Made by a program: the position numbers and the translations under genes. Shown here piece by piece: positions 45,423-54,329 of a stretch of 64,000 nt of DNA. The DNA is from Nitrospira sp. CG24D (GTDB lineage Bacteria > Nitrospirota > Nitrospiria > Nitrospirales > Nitrospiraceae), in contig NEWQ02000015.1 in assembly GCA_002869855.2 (NCBI GenBank), positions 94,458-158,457 on the forward strand, in the 5' to 3' direction. The notes beneath the pieces were generated by a model. That model was not told where the DNA came from. It saw only the letters and a program-made list of their open reading frames with translations, and made no database searches. How positions within the stretch are numbered: the first letter of the stretch is position 1; each line of letters opens with the position of its first letter.

Positions 45423-46367
45423 TCACCAGTGGATCCGTTTTCTGAACCGCGCCCGAATGACGATCGCCACCGCATTCATGGCCAGACTCATGGCCAGCAG
45501 GATCAGACCGGCCGCCGCCGCATTGACGTGAAACTCCTCTTGCGGCCGGGACACCCAATTGAACATTTGAATCGGCATCACGGTAAAGGGATCGAACAGC
45601 CATTCGAAAGAGACAAAGGGGAACGTTCCCTGCCAGGGCGGGTGGGGGAGGAAGGCAATGAACGACAAGGCCCCGACGGTGATTAGGGGGGCCGTCTCGC
45701 CGACGGCGCGCGAGAGCGCCAGGATCATCCCGGTCAGAATGCCACCCATCGAGTAGGGCAGGACATGATCCCGAACGGTCTGCCACTTGGTGGCGCCGAG
45801 CGCATAGGCCGCTTCGCGCACGGCAGGGGGCACCGAACGAATCGCCTCGCGCGTCGCGATAATGACCATCGGGAGAATCAACATACCCAGGGTCAGCCCG
45901 GCCGTCAGAAAGCTTTGCCCCAGATGCAGTTCGTAGACCAGCAGCCCGAGGGCCATAAGCCCGTAGACGATCGACGGCACGCCCGCCAGATTGGCGATAT
46001 TGATTTCGATCACCTCGGTCAGCCAGCTTTTCGCGGCATATTCTTCCAGATAAATGGCAGCTCCGATCCCCAATGGAATGGCCGTCAGCGCCGTCAGCAG
46101 CATGACCAGGAGAGTGCCGATCCAGGCGGTCAGAATGCCGGCTTGCGCCGGGAATCGCGACGGGAAGGAGGTGAGGAATTGCCAGGACAACCGGCCCGCC
46201 CCATCAGCCGCGAGTTGCCCCACGAGGGCGAACAAGACGAGCAGGGCGACGCCCATCACGAACAGTCCTTCGAAAGCAAAGAAGCGATCGAGGCCCTTGC
46301 GCCGCATGATGCGACGTTGCAAGGCGGTTGACTTAATATACTTGGCGATACCGTTTTTTAAGCGCAT
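45423..46367 (-). CDS. pstA: phosphate ABC transporter permease PstA
   Basis: This 314-residue membrane protein has six TM segments and the EAA-type loop [26 protein letters not shown] 46367 is preferred over the TTG at 46376; either overlaps pstC by about 40 nt, suggesting coupled translation. It pairs with PstC to form the channel. Confidence 0.95.
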   Translation of the reverse strand: MRLKNGIAKYIKSTALQRRIMRRKGLDRFFAFEGLFVMGVALLVLFALVGQLAADGAGRLSWQFLTSFPSRFPAQAGILTAWIGTLLVMLLTALTAIPLGIGAAIYLEEYAAKSWLTEVIEINIANLAGVPSIVYGLMALGLLVYELHLGQSFLTAGLTLGMLILPMVIIATREAIRSVPPAVREAAYALGATKWQTVRDHVLPYSMGGILTGMILALSRAVGETAPLITVGALSFIAFLPHPPWQGTFPFVSFEWLFDPFTVMPIQMFNWVSRPQEEFHVNAAAAGLILLAMSLAMNAVAIVIRARFRKRIHW

Positions 46368-47277
46368 GGCCTGCAATGTTAAACAAAAGGGTGATCAATA
46401 AGAGCATGAGACCCGTCGCAAAGATTGTCTGATAGCCCACGCTCCCGTGCGGCAGGTCGCCTAAACTGACCTGTACAATGTACGCGGTCATCGTCGCCGC
46501 CGGTTCCAGCGGATTCAGCGTCAGCGTCGGTTGCATCCCCGCGGCAATGGCCACCACCATCGTTTCTCCGATGGCCCGGGAGACGCCCAGGACATAGGCG
46601 GCCGTGATGCCGGACAGAGCCGAGGGAAAGACGACGCGCAGTGCCGTTTGCATGCGGGTGGCGCCCAAGGCAAAGGCGCCTTCGCGCAGATAGACCGGAA
46701 CCGCGCGCATGGCATCCTCGCTCACGGAGCTGACATAGGGAACAATCATGAAGCCGATGACGAGTCCGGCGCTCAGCATGTTGAAGCCAGGAAGATCGGA
46801 CCAGATCTGTTTCAAGGCCGGCGTCACAAACAACAGCGCAAAGTATCCATACACGACGGTCGGCACGGCGCTGAGCAGCTCCAGCACCGGCTTCACGAAT
46901 TCACGCAACGACCGCGAGGCATATTCGCTCAAATAGATGGCGATCAGGCTCCCCATCGGAATGGCCACGAGTAAGGCCACCGCCGTCGTGACGAGCGTCC
47001 CGGATACGAGGGAGAGAATCCCGTAATGCGCGTCGGCAAACAACGGCGTCCATTGGCGGTCCGTCAGAAAATCCACCACGGAGACCTGCTGAAAGAAGTG
47101 GAAGGATTCGTACGCCAGGACGCCGACAATCCCGAGCGTAATCGCCACCGAGGTGAAAGCCGCCAACTGCAAGAGCAGTTCGATCGCTTTCTCCTTGAGA
47201 CGGGGTACAAGGCGAGGAGAGAGACTCGTGCGGATGGCCTGCTTCTCGACTGGAATCTCGGCGATGTGAGCCTCCAT
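46333..47277 (-). CDS. pstC: phosphate ABC transporter permease PstC
   Basis: This 314-residue membrane protein has six TM segments and the loop AMRAVPVYLREGAFALGATR. ATG 47277 has AAAGGA at 8-9 nt; an ATG at 47286 lies too close to that site. It lies 20 nt after pstS in the same operon. Confidence 0.95.
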   Translation of the reverse strand: MEAHIAEIPVEKQAIRTSLSPRLVPRLKEKAIELLLQLAAFTSVAITLGIVGVLAYESFHFFQQVSVVDFLTDRQWTPLFADAHYGILSLVSGTLVTTAVALLVAIPMGSLIAIYLSEYASRSLREFVKPVLELLSAVPTVVYGYFALLFVTPALKQIWSDLPGFNMLSAGLVIGFMIVPYVSSVSEDAMRAVPVYLREGAFALGATRMQTALRVVFPSALSGITAAYVLGVSRAIGETMVVAIAAGMQPTLTLNPLEPAATMTAYIVQVSLGDLPHGSVGYQTIFATGLMLLLITLLFNIAGHALKKRYRQVY

Positions 47278-47297
47278 GGTGTCCATCCTTTTGCCTC

Positions 47298-48329
47298 TTA
47301 GAGTTTCGCTTCGCGCCGGAGCAGTTCTTCGATCTTCATCCCGATCGTCGAGGCTCCTTGAAACGCCGTCCCGTGCCGTCCATTCTTAAAATGCTCACCG
47401 GCCAGCGCATAGGCTTGCGGCGGCAGCGGCACATATTTCACTTGCGGCGCCAGCACCGGCACCTGCGCCAGGTAAAACTCGACAAACCGTTTCACTTCAG
47501 GCCTGGCCGCGGACTTCGTGCTCACGTAGATAAACAAGGGACGCGACAGCGGCTGGTAGGAACCGTTTTCGACTGTCTCGCGCGACGGACTCACCGGCCC
47601 GTGCCCGCTGTCGATGGAGACCGCTTTCAATCGCTTCTTGTTCGGTTCGTAATAGGCGAAAGGAATGTAGCCGAGCGCCTGTTTGTCGTTCGCGATGCCC
47701 TGGACCAGCGTATTGTCGTCTTCACTGGCCGTAAAATCCCCGCGGCTCGCTTTGGCTTTCCCGACCACGGCTTCCGTGAAGTAATCGAAGGTCCCGGAGT
47801 CGGATCCCGCGCCGAACAGTTTCAACGGCTGATCCGGCCAGGTCGAACGGATCTGATTCCACTTAGTCACCCGACCTTGCGCAGAGGGCTCCCACATGGT
47901 TTTCAATTCTGCCACCGTAATCGAATCCACCCAGGTGGCTTGCGGGCTCACGGCAATGGTCAGGGCATCGAAAGCGATCGGCAGCTCAACATATTGCACC
48001 CCGCCGGCTCGGCAGGCCTCCATTTCGCTGCTGGAAATAGGCCGGGAAGCATCCTGCACGTCGATCTCGCCGCGGCAGAACTTTTTGAAGCCGCCGCCGG
48101 TTCCTGAGATGCCGACCGTCACACGGACCGCGCCTCTCGTTTCCTTCTGGAACTCTTCAGCGACCGCTTCCGTAATAGGGAACACGGTGCTCGAGCCGTC
48201 GGCTTTGATTAATGTCGCGGATGCGGAATAGGCTTGTTCGAGAAGCCATCCTTCGATCGCCCCTCCTGTGACACTGACAGCAAGAACAAGGACCACAACA
48301 TTGAATCTGAGTGATGAGTGTTTTGGCAT
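47298..48329 (-). CDS. pstS: phosphate-binding protein PstS
   Basis: This 343-residue periplasmic protein has an N-terminal signal (about 1-36), then the phosphate-binding motifs KADGSSTVFPI, ISGTGGGFKKFCRGEIDVQDASRPIS (split) and GSDSGTFDYF. It leads the pst operon. The upstream region has three GTTAAC-like repeats (48418-48445), so PhoB control is very likely. Confidence 0.96.
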   Translation of the reverse strand: MPKHSSLRFNVVVLVLAVSVTGGAIEGWLLEQAYSASATLIKADGSSTVFPITEAVAEEFQKETRGAVRVTVGISGTGGGFKKFCRGEIDVQDASRPISSSEMEACRAGGVQYVELPIAFDALTIAVSPQATWVDSITVAELKTMWEPSAQGRVTKWNQIRSTWPDQPLKLFGAGSDSGTFDYFTEAVVGKAKASRGDFTASEDDNTLVQGIANDKQALGYIPFAYYEPNKKRLKAVSIDSGHGPVSPSRETVENGSYQPLSRPLFIYVSTKSAARPEVKRFVEFYLAQVPVLAPQVKYVPLPPQAYALAGEHFKNGRHGTAFQGASTIGMKIEELLRREAKL

Positions 48330-48417
48330 GGATGGTTTCTCTCTCTGTCACTGTGAGATCCAGCGCACTGTCTGCCCTTCATGAGTGAATACCGTACGCC
48401 TCAACATTACTCTTGAG

Positions 48418-48445
48418 GTTACAACCATGTTAAAACTGCGTTAAC
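48418..48445 (-). promoter_or_regulatory. Pho box of the pst operon
   Basis: On the plus strand GTTACA (48418), GTTAAA (48429) and GTTAAC (48440) repeat with an exact 11-nt period, about 90 nt upstream of pstS. This is the direct-repeat layout of PhoB-type operators, closest to the TTAAC type. The consensus is shared with 42195-42211. Confidence 0.8.
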
Positions 48446-48654
48446 TTCGATCCACCTCGACCGATCACTATTTCTTTCATCCGGGACGGAGGGAAGAAGG
48501 CCCTGCGGACTCTTCATAGTCCCGAGATAGGCCGTCACGTGCGACGCGATGAAGAATGAGGCGGAGGGTTACACACCGCCCTGATAGGGAATGAAGTTAG
48601 GGGCAGTCTCGATAACTGGACCTACAAGACAGGCCGGGCGATGCGCGCCGGGAT

Positions 48655-49341
48655 TCACGGCACGGCGCGGGGAGCCGGTGACCGCATATCCCGCCCCAGT
48701 TGAACAAGATCGATCACCACCACACGACCTTGATCGATGTACGGCCAGACCCATCGCTCATCTTCCGGCACGATGGAGGTCGCAGGCACAAAGGTGGCTC
48801 GAAATGCGGTACGACTGATCGGGAGCAGCGGACTGTCAACCGGATCGATTTCAGAGACGATACTCTGACTCATCCCCTCGGACGGCTTTGTACGATTGTT
48901 GGCCAGGATCACATACAGATGCCGGCCATGCACAAAAAGACCGCCTGAGGTGATCGCCAGCCCGACAGCCGAAGTGGAAATCCGTCGATAGAACGTCACC
49001 AATTCATCCGGCTTGGCCTCCGCCAACGCCTGGCTTAGATGGGGCCCTAGGAAGTCCTGTTCATCTTTCGAAAACGCGGCACCCAGAGACGCTTCGCCGG
49101 TAAGGATCGACGGAACGAAGGAACTCCTCGACTGGACCCGCATCCCCTGGAGTATAAGCCGGATTGCATCGGGACTGACCGTCGCAGGATGACCGTGGCC
49201 TTGGCCTGCCTTGCTATCGGACTGAATCCTGATAATCGTGGCAGAATCCTGATAGACCGCGCGAGGGGGCGGACCCGTCGCGCATCCGCTCATGAGCGAG
49301 ACCAGAAGAAGAATGACCGCGAATTTCATCCCTGTCGGCAT
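48655..49341 (-). CDS. lipoprotein of unknown function, linked to second PstS
   Basis: This 228-residue protein has a lipoprotein signal with lipobox LMSGC (Cys at about residue 19). The start ATG 49341 follows GAGGAGAGACT; an upstream start at 49425 would abut the pstS-like gene. The mature part has no recognised domain. It lies 85 nt downstream of the second phosphate-binding protein and may be co-transcribed. Confidence 0.72.
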   Translation of the reverse strand: MPTGMKFAVILLLVSLMSGCATGPPPRAVYQDSATIIRIQSDSKAGQGHGHPATVSPDAIRLILQGMRVQSRSSFVPSILTGEASLGAAFSKDEQDFLGPHLSQALAEAKPDELVTFYRRISTSAVGLAITSGGLFVHGRHLYVILANNRTKPSEGMSQSIVSEIDPVDSPLLPISRTAFRATFVPATSIVPEDERWVWPYIDQGRVVVIDLVQLGRDMRSPAPRAVP

Positions 49342-49426
49342 AGTCTCTCCTCGGCTCATGACACGCGCTACGGCCTGCTGCATGCGATGCAGCAGGCCGC
49401 ACGATAACAGAACGGCAGGGGTCATG

Positions 49427-50548
49427 TCAGCGTACGGGGACTTGCGCGGTGAGCAGATTATGTCCTAGGAGTTCAAGATTCTTGGAGATCTGCGCGGCGG
49501 TCAAGGGATAGAAATTGGCGCGAGCCACGGTTTCCTGCCCTTGGCGGCTGTTCACAAATTTCAGAAATTCACCCACCACCGGGTCAAGCTTTCCATCAGG
49601 ATTCTTGTTCACATAGAGATACAACGGCCTCGCGAGCGGATACTGCCCGTTGGACACCGTCTCTGCGCTCGGCAGGATCGCCGGGTCAGTGGGACCGGAA
49701 GCGAGCGGAACAATGCGAACCATGGAGCTGTGGAATCCCACTCCGGCATAACCGACGGCAAGAGGGTCTTGGGAAATCGCGAGGATTTCCGACGCCGATC
49801 CCGGTTGTTCCTGCACGTCGTCATGGAGCTCTCCATCCACCAGCGCCACATGCCTGAAGAATTCACGGGTGCCGGATTTCTTGTTGCGCCCATACAGATG
49901 AATCGGCTGCTGGCTCCAACGATCCGTGAGCCCCACCTGCCCCCAAGTGGTGAAGTGTTCACCTGTCGCCCGTTTCAGGCTGGAGCTGAACAAGGCATCC
50001 ACTTGTTCAAGCGTCAAACTGCGGATCGGGTTGTCGTTATGCACATACATCGCGACCGCATCCATGGCGATGGGAATGCCGATCGGCTCATACCCGTGAT
50101 GGCTGACAAACCCCTTCACTTCCTGATCGGTCAGCGGCCGAGAAGAAGCCAACAGGCTGGCACTGCTGGTGCCCTCTGTGCCCCTCCCGATGGCCTTATC
50201 GCCGCGGCGTTGAAATGACAGGTCCAGCATGAACTCCCGGATAGCCTGGCTGGATCCCAGCCCTTCGACGCCGAATTTCGCTTTGGGTTGAAAGGCCGTA
50301 AACGAGGCGGCGAGTTTCGCCATAAGCGGCTGCATCGTATCGGATCCCGCAATCGTGACCCGTCCGCCGATGCCTGGAGCAGGCTGGTACTGCTCGGCAA
50401 TGGTTTCGCCGTTCGATTGGACCAATACGTTCGCCTGTTCCGCTAGAACGCGTTCGCCCTCCAGCCCCCATGACGTGAGGGCAAGCACCATGAAAACAAC
50501 ACAGGGCACTCTCCTTAAACGACTCATCTCTTTCTTCTGTTCGATCAT
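49427..50548 (-). CDS. second PstS-like phosphate-binding protein
   Basis: This 373-residue secreted protein has a signal sequence (about 1-36) and PstS-type ligand motifs (VTIAGSDTMQPL, LASSRPLTDQE, NKKSGTREFF). It differs clearly from the PstS of the main operon and has no transporter genes of its own. AGAGGA precedes the ATG. It may capture phosphate at another affinity or sense it; no Pho box was seen in its 120-nt upstream gap. Confidence 0.88.
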   Translation of the reverse strand: MIEQKKEMSRLRRVPCVVFMVLALTSWGLEGERVLAEQANVLVQSNGETIAEQYQPAPGIGGRVTIAGSDTMQPLMAKLAASFTAFQPKAKFGVEGLGSSQAIREFMLDLSFQRRGDKAIGRGTEGTSSASLLASSRPLTDQEVKGFVSHHGYEPIGIPIAMDAVAMYVHNDNPIRSLTLEQVDALFSSSLKRATGEHFTTWGQVGLTDRWSQQPIHLYGRNKKSGTREFFRHVALVDGELHDDVQEQPGSASEILAISQDPLAVGYAGVGFHSSMVRIVPLASGPTDPAILPSAETVSNGQYPLARPLYLYVNKNPDGKLDPVVGEFLKFVNSRQGQETVARANFYPLTAAQISKNLELLGHNLLTAQVPVR

Positions 50549-50670
50549 AGGTTCCTCTCTTTTCCCTTGTAGTGAATGGCGTTTGGTGTGGTGCCATACG
50601 GCAGCGGCCGGGCGCGATGCGAGCGGTGGTTTCTTCGAACGGAGTGGTGCGGCATAACAGGAGGGCTTAG

Positions 50671-51126
50671 ATGAACGACCAAGACACGCAACGGGCGGTT
50701 GGGATTCTCAACAAGATTATGGAGCATGAGCTGGCGGGCGTCGTCCGCTATATGCATTATTCTCTTATGGTCTATGGCTATAACCGCATTCCAATCGTGT
50801 CGTGGCTGAAGGGGAATGCCGACGAGAGCCTGGCTCATGCGCATAAGGCCGGGGAGTTGGTCACGTTATTGGGCGGGCACCCGTCGCTGAAAATCGGGAC
50901 GCTCCTGGAGACCGAGAAGCATGATGTGGGGGATATCCTGCGGGAAAGTCTGGAGCACGAAAAGGGCGCTGTCGCCGCTTATTACGAACTGCTGAAAGTT
51001 GCCGAAGGCAAGTCCGTCTTGTTGGAAGAATATGCGCGGGAGATGATCGTTGGCGAAGAGCTGCATCTTGACGAGGTGAATAAGATGTTACGCAAGTCAG
51101 GCGACACACAGCCGTTTCGTTCCTAA
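50671..51126 (+). CDS. ferritin-like protein (bacterioferritin type)
   Basis: This 151-residue four-helix protein has ferroxidase-type motifs: an N-terminal MEHELAGVVRYMHYS, SLAHAHKAGELV, SLEHEKGAVAAYY and EEYAREMIVGEELHLDEV. This fits a bacterioferritin/Dps-like iron store. No heme-binding Met is obvious. GGAGGG precedes the ATG. It is divergent from the second pstS. Confidence 0.82.
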   Translation: MNDQDTQRAVGILNKIMEHELAGVVRYMHYSLMVYGYNRIPIVSWLKGNADESLAHAHKAGELVTLLGGHPSLKIGTLLETEKHDVGDILRESLEHEKGAVAAYYELLKVAEGKSVLLEEYAREMIVGEELHLDEVNKMLRKSGDTQPFRS

Positions 51127-51146
51127 CGGTCCACGGAGCGGGAACG

Positions 51147-51599
51147 TTATAGGCTGGGCTGAAGCGAAGCGGCCAAAGCTTTGAGGATGTCTCGCCAGCT
51201 CAGGATGCCTTCCAGGCGATGCTCGTCCGAGGTGACGGGCAGACAGGAGACTTTCTTCTCCAGCATGAGCGTGGCGGCGGCGGCGAGCGGTGTGGTGGGG
51301 CGCACGGAGACTGGGTCGCGCGTCATGATTTGATGCGCGCGTTTGTTGAGGGTGGCTCGATCGCGATCTGTTTCGGACATCGTGCCGATGTTCGGGCTGA
51401 GGGCTTTCAACAGGTCGCGATCGGAAATGACGCCGACGAGCGCGCGGTCTTCGACGACCAGCAGGTGATGGAAGCGGTGTTCCTTGAAGAGTTGCTGGAC
51501 GGTGGCCAGGGTGTCGTCCATTGTGACGGTTACGAGGCGCCGGGACATGATCGCGCCGGCGGCCGGCTGGTTCGTGGAGGGTTGTACGTTCGGTTCCAT
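51147..51599 (-). CDS. CBS-domain protein
   Basis: This 150-residue protein has two CBS domains (IMSRRLVTVTMDDTLATV; IMTRDPVSVRPTTPLAAA) ending in GVISDRDLLKA and GILSWRDILKA. It has a disordered N-terminus of about 15 residues. It is convergent with the ferritin-like gene. No effector domain is attached. Confidence 0.86.
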   Translation of the reverse strand: MEPNVQPSTNQPAAGAIMSRRLVTVTMDDTLATVQQLFKEHRFHHLLVVEDRALVGVISDRDLLKALSPNIGTMSETDRDRATLNKRAHQIMTRDPVSVRPTTPLAAAATLMLEKKVSCLPVTSDEHRLEGILSWRDILKALAASLQPSL

Positions 51600-52019
51600 C
51601 GTTTGTCGTGCCTGGTTGTCTCAGTTGCTGTGGCGTGTGCGGTGTTTGCCCTTTTATCGGTAGAACGGGCGGGATTCTGAAGCTGCCGTTGCGCCGGGCG
51701 GCGTGCGGCGGCGCTCCGAAGTGCTCCTTCGTTGACAACGCGGTTTACCGGCAGTAGCCTTCCGCGCATGAGCAAAGCTCACGCGAAACAATCGTCACAA
51801 TTCCACCTTCCTTCTCCACTCGCGTTCTGTACATGCATTGACCTTACCGCCTGTGAACTTCTCGCAAGGACCGCAGTCTCTATTCTGTCGTCTCAGGTGT
51901 GCAGTTTGGGTCAGTTTCCATCCATGCGAAGGTCCAACATTGATACATAGCTTAGGGTTATCGGTCGATCGTCGGCTGGATGCGAACGGCCGTTACCCGT
52001 GATCATCGTGGAGCGTTCA
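51600..52019. other. 420-nt intergenic region with promoter-like motif
   Basis: No convincing gene; a 72-codon frame at 51732-51950 has no ribosome site or family. The region contains TTGACA at 51732 with TAGCCT 17 nt downstream, a motif repeated almost exactly at 57949-57977. Confidence 0.5.
51732..51760 (+). promoter_or_regulatory. promoter-like motif, copy 1
   Basis: TTGACA (51732-51737), 17 nt, TAGCCT (51755-51760), then CCGCG. The -35 element is perfect; the -10 is weak. The same elements and spacing recur at 57949-57977. It lies about 260 nt upstream of the pterin dehydratase gene. Confidence 0.45.
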
Positions 52020-52364
52020 ATGAAACTGATCGAGAAGAAGTGCAGCGATAGTGCCATTGTGCCGAAGTTGAAGGCCACCCGCGCGAGGGAGCTGTTGAAG
52101 CAGCTTCCCGGGAATTGGAAGATCAACGGGAAAGGGCATTTGGAGCGGCTCTACACCTTCGAGGACTTTGCGCAGGCGCTGGCGTTTGTGAAGAAAGTAG
52201 GGGCGGTCGCCGAAGCCCAGGACCATCATCCCGATGTCTATCTGGCCTGGGGGAAGTGCAAGGTTGAAATCTGGTCGCACAAGAGTAAGGGGCTGACCGA
52301 GAGCGATTTTATCTTGGCCGCTAAAGCCGAACAGAAGTTCAAACCGTTTCGGGCGCCGGTATGA
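52020..52364 (+). CDS. pterin-4a-carbinolamine dehydratase-like protein
   Basis: This 114-residue protein has the catalytic pattern QDHHPDVYLAWGKCKVEIW followed by SKGLTESDF, as in PCD/DCoH enzymes that recycle oxidised tetrahydropterin. The start ATG 52020 has GTGGAG upstream. No aromatic amino-acid hydroxylase is near; members without one may act in molybdopterin or other pterin metabolism. Confidence 0.88.
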   Translation: MKLIEKKCSDSAIVPKLKATRARELLKQLPGNWKINGKGHLERLYTFEDFAQALAFVKKVGAVAEAQDHHPDVYLAWGKCKVEIWSHKSKGLTESDFILAAKAEQKFKPFRAPV

Positions 52365-52445
52365 CCGAGCCGAATTCAGGCCCGTAGTACTCACAACAGG
52401 TCCGTGTGAATTGCCTACAGGATGCGAGAGGCGTACCCTCGTAAG

Positions 52446-52904
52446 ATGACGCTCGAGCTCAAGATTCCCCCGGTGGCGGTCGCCCTGATTACTGCCATCT
52501 GTATGTGGCTTGCAGCGCGGGCTGTTCCGGGTATTGAAGTTCCCTTTCCCGGGCATGATGTCGTTACCGGCATGATGGCGGTGTCGGGTGGGTTCATTGC
52601 TCTGTTGGGTGTGGTCGCATTCAGCCGGGCAGGCACGACCGTCAATCCCATGAACCCAGGGTCATCGTCTTCTTTAGTTGTGACCGGAATCTATTCCGTC
52701 ACACGCAATCCGATGTATCTGGGGTTGCTCCTGGTATTGCTCGCCTGGGCGATCTATTTGGCCAATGTCCTGAGCGTCCTCCTTCTCCCGGCATTCGTTT
52801 GGTATATGGCCCGGTATCAGATCGAACCGGAAGAAAAAGCGCTGACCGCATTGTTCGGGCCGGAGTTCACCGCCTATGCCGCCCGGGTGCGCCGATGGAT
52901 ATGA
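52446..52904 (+). CDS. isoprenylcysteine methyltransferase-family membrane protein
   Basis: This 152-residue membrane protein has about four TM segments and the C-terminal family motif RNPMYLGLLLVLLAW followed by EEKALTALFGPEFTAY. Starts at ATG 52422 (160 aa) or 52446 are possible; the latter has an AG-rich site in front. It probably methylates a small lipid or thiol; the substrate is unknown. Confidence 0.8.
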   Translation: MTLELKIPPVAVALITAICMWLAARAVPGIEVPFPGHDVVTGMMAVSGGFIALLGVVAFSRAGTTVNPMNPGSSSSLVVTGIYSVTRNPMYLGLLLVLLAWAIYLANVLSVLLLPAFVWYMARYQIEPEEKALTALFGPEFTAYAARVRRWI

Positions 52905-52992
52905 CACACCTCAATGCGGTTGCGGTGTGAAGTAAGCACGAACGTGAAGGATATGGAATCCGGTTGGTAATTCCTTAACTACAGGAGGTCCC

Positions 52993-53418
52993 ATGCAACG
53001 CAAAGGCTCGGCTATCTGGCAAGGCGACTTGAAGTCCGGCAAAGGCACGGTGTCGACGGACAGCGGAGTGTTGTCGCAGACGCAATACTCCTTTTCGACG
53101 AGATTCGAAAGCGGCAAGGGCACCAATCCGGAAGAGCTGATCGCCGCCGCGCATGCTGGCTGCTTCACGATGGCGCTGTCCGGGCAATTGGGCGCTGCCG
53201 GTCTGGTGGCTGAGAAACTGGAGACGACGGCCACGGTGACGTTCGAGAAGCTTGAAGCCGGATGGACCGTGACGGGCATCTTGTTGGACGTCAAAGGCAC
53301 AGTGCCCAAGGCGGATCAGGCCGCGTGGGAGAAGGCCACGCAGGCGGCCAAAGCCGGCTGCCCGATCTCGCGCCTGCTCAACACGACGATCACGATGCAA
53401 GCCAGGCTGGAAGGATAA
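52993..53418 (+). CDS. osmC: OsmC-family peroxiredoxin-like protein
   Basis: This 141-residue protein has the OsmC reactive cysteines in AAHAGCFTMAL and AGCPISRLL. OsmC reduces organic hydroperoxides with a cysteine pair. The ribosome site ACAGGAGG is excellent. It stands alone in the region, consistent with a stress gene. Confidence 0.93.
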   Translation: MQRKGSAIWQGDLKSGKGTVSTDSGVLSQTQYSFSTRFESGKGTNPEELIAAAHAGCFTMALSGQLGAAGLVAEKLETTATVTFEKLEAGWTVTGILLDVKGTVPKADQAAWEKATQAAKAGCPISRLLNTTITMQARLEG

Positions 53419-53443
53419 TACAGAGGTGATCGGCTCCTAGGAG

Positions 53444-53551
53444 ATGATGGAACAAGCTCAGGCGGAGATCTGGCAGAAGCTGAAGCGCGGGCTGCTCGTC
53501 GCACTCATCTTTGCTGCAGCCGCGGCGTACTTCTTCTTTCAGGGGCGGTAA
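53444..53551 (+). CDS. small membrane peptide, copy A
   Basis: A 35-residue peptide has an amphipathic basic N-terminus (EQAQAEIWQKLKRG), one TM (LLVALIFAAAAAYFFF) and the tail QGR. ATGs at 53444 and 53447 are possible. It is about 87% identical over 107 nt, without indels, to copy B at 54080-54186. Conserved codons suggest selection on the peptide. Confidence 0.6.
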   Translation: MMEQAQAEIWQKLKRGLLVALIFAAAAAYFFFQGR

Positions 53552-53631
53552 GCGAGCTAACGTTGGCTGAGGCTTGCTGGATCTTGCATTTTGACCGAGC
53601 CGGGCATAGCCTATCGGTCGGAGGATGGCAT

Positions 53632-53853
53632 ATGGCAAAGCCTGGTCAGTTCACCATTGAGTTAGAGCAGGAAGATGATGGCCGCTGGATCGGTGATGTG
53701 CCGACCCTGCCCGGGGTGATGGCCTACGGCCGGACTCGGGCGGAAGCCCTCGCGGCGGTGCAAGCCCTGGCGCTTCGTGCGATGGCGGATCGCCTTGAAC
53801 ATGGAGAAGCCCTTCCTGACGAGTTCTTGAGCGTCTCCTTTATCGCTGCATGA
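53632..53853 (+). CDS. hicB: HicB-family antitoxin-like protein
   Basis: This 73-residue protein has the HicB fold pattern (FTIELEQEDDGRWIGDVPTL, PGVMAYGRTRAEAL, ALALRAMADRLEHGE). The start ATG 53632 follows CGGAGG; the upstream frame to 53563 lacks a site. There is no C-terminal DNA-binding domain, so it is the short type. Its stop overlaps the start of a hicA-like frame (ATGA) that is interrupted by TGA. Confidence 0.8.
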   Translation: MAKPGQFTIELEQEDDGRWIGDVPTLPGVMAYGRTRAEALAAVQALALRAMADRLEHGEALPDEFLSVSFIAA

Positions 53854-54062
53854 GCCGGTGGCCTTCCACCAGCGCTTCTCGCGTTCTTTCCGCTCTCCTT
53901 CGCATCGGCTGGACGGTCAAATGAACTACTGGTTCTCACCGAGTACTGGCACGGGCCGGCTGGCCTGACGTCGTGTTCGCCTTTCATGATCGTAATGAAA
54001 TCGGGCCCAAAATGCTTGCGCGTCTGGCGAAGGCGACATGGCTTATTCCTGACGACCTCTAG
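53850..54062 (+). pseudogene. hicA: hicA-like toxin gene with in-frame TGA
   Basis: A frame starting at ATG 53850 (overlapping hicB by ATGA) reads a HicA-like protein of 70 codons: ALLRIGWTVK, then TGA at 53922-53924, then TTGSHRVLARAGWPDVVFA, the GSH motif and HDRNEIGPKMLARLAK. Everything stays in one frame around a single stop where HicA proteins usually have a polar residue (a CGA to TGA change would suffice). The toxin is probably inactivated, leaving an orphan antitoxin. A sequencing error is the alternative. Confidence 0.7.
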
Positions 54063-54067
54063 GTGAG

Positions 54068-54181
54068 GTGTGGAACGTAGAGCAGGCTCAAGCGGAGATG
54101 CTGCAGAAGGTGAAGCGGGGGCTGCTCGTCGCATTCATCTTTGCTGCAGCCGCGGTGTATTTCTTCTTCCAGAGCCGGTAA
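54068..54181 (+). CDS. small membrane peptide, copy B
   Basis: A 37-residue frame starts at GTG 54068 and contains VEQAQAEMLQKVKRG, a TM (LLVAFIFAAAAVYFFF) and the tail QSR. It is a near copy of the peptide at 53444. Start choice is uncertain, and no clear ribosome site is seen. The two copies bracket hicB and the broken hicA. Confidence 0.5.
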   Translation: MWNVEQAQAEMLQKVKRGLLVAFIFAAAAVYFFFQSR

Positions 54182-54329
54182 GCGAGTTGAAGAACGCTCA
54201 CGAAGTCACGAAGCCGTCTCTTCATTTAGACCTGTGCGCTCCGGACCTGCTTCCCCTACAGTGCGGTCCGCTTCCGGTGATCCCATAAGTGGGCCTGAGT
54301 GATCGTCATGCCATGTGTCTCACATCCGA

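Larger units (their letters stand above)
53450..54186. repeat. 107-nt direct duplication flanking hicBA
   Basis: Segments 53450-53556 and 54080-54186 align without gaps at 93 of 107 positions by eye. They cover the small membrane peptide and its stop. The hicB and broken hicA genes lie between them. This may reflect a local duplication or insertion. Confidence 0.8.

Noticed and set aside
43938-48329. Many plus-strand frames opposite the pst operon
   Set aside because: They are reverse-strand shadows of G+C-rich genes with strong family matches.
51732-51950. 72-codon plus-strand frame
   Set aside because: Starts inside a promoter-like motif, has no ribosome site and unnatural composition.
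53922-53924. TGA in hicA as a selenocysteine codon
   Set aside because: No SECIS-like hairpin was seen directly after it, and HicA proteins have no selenocysteine role.
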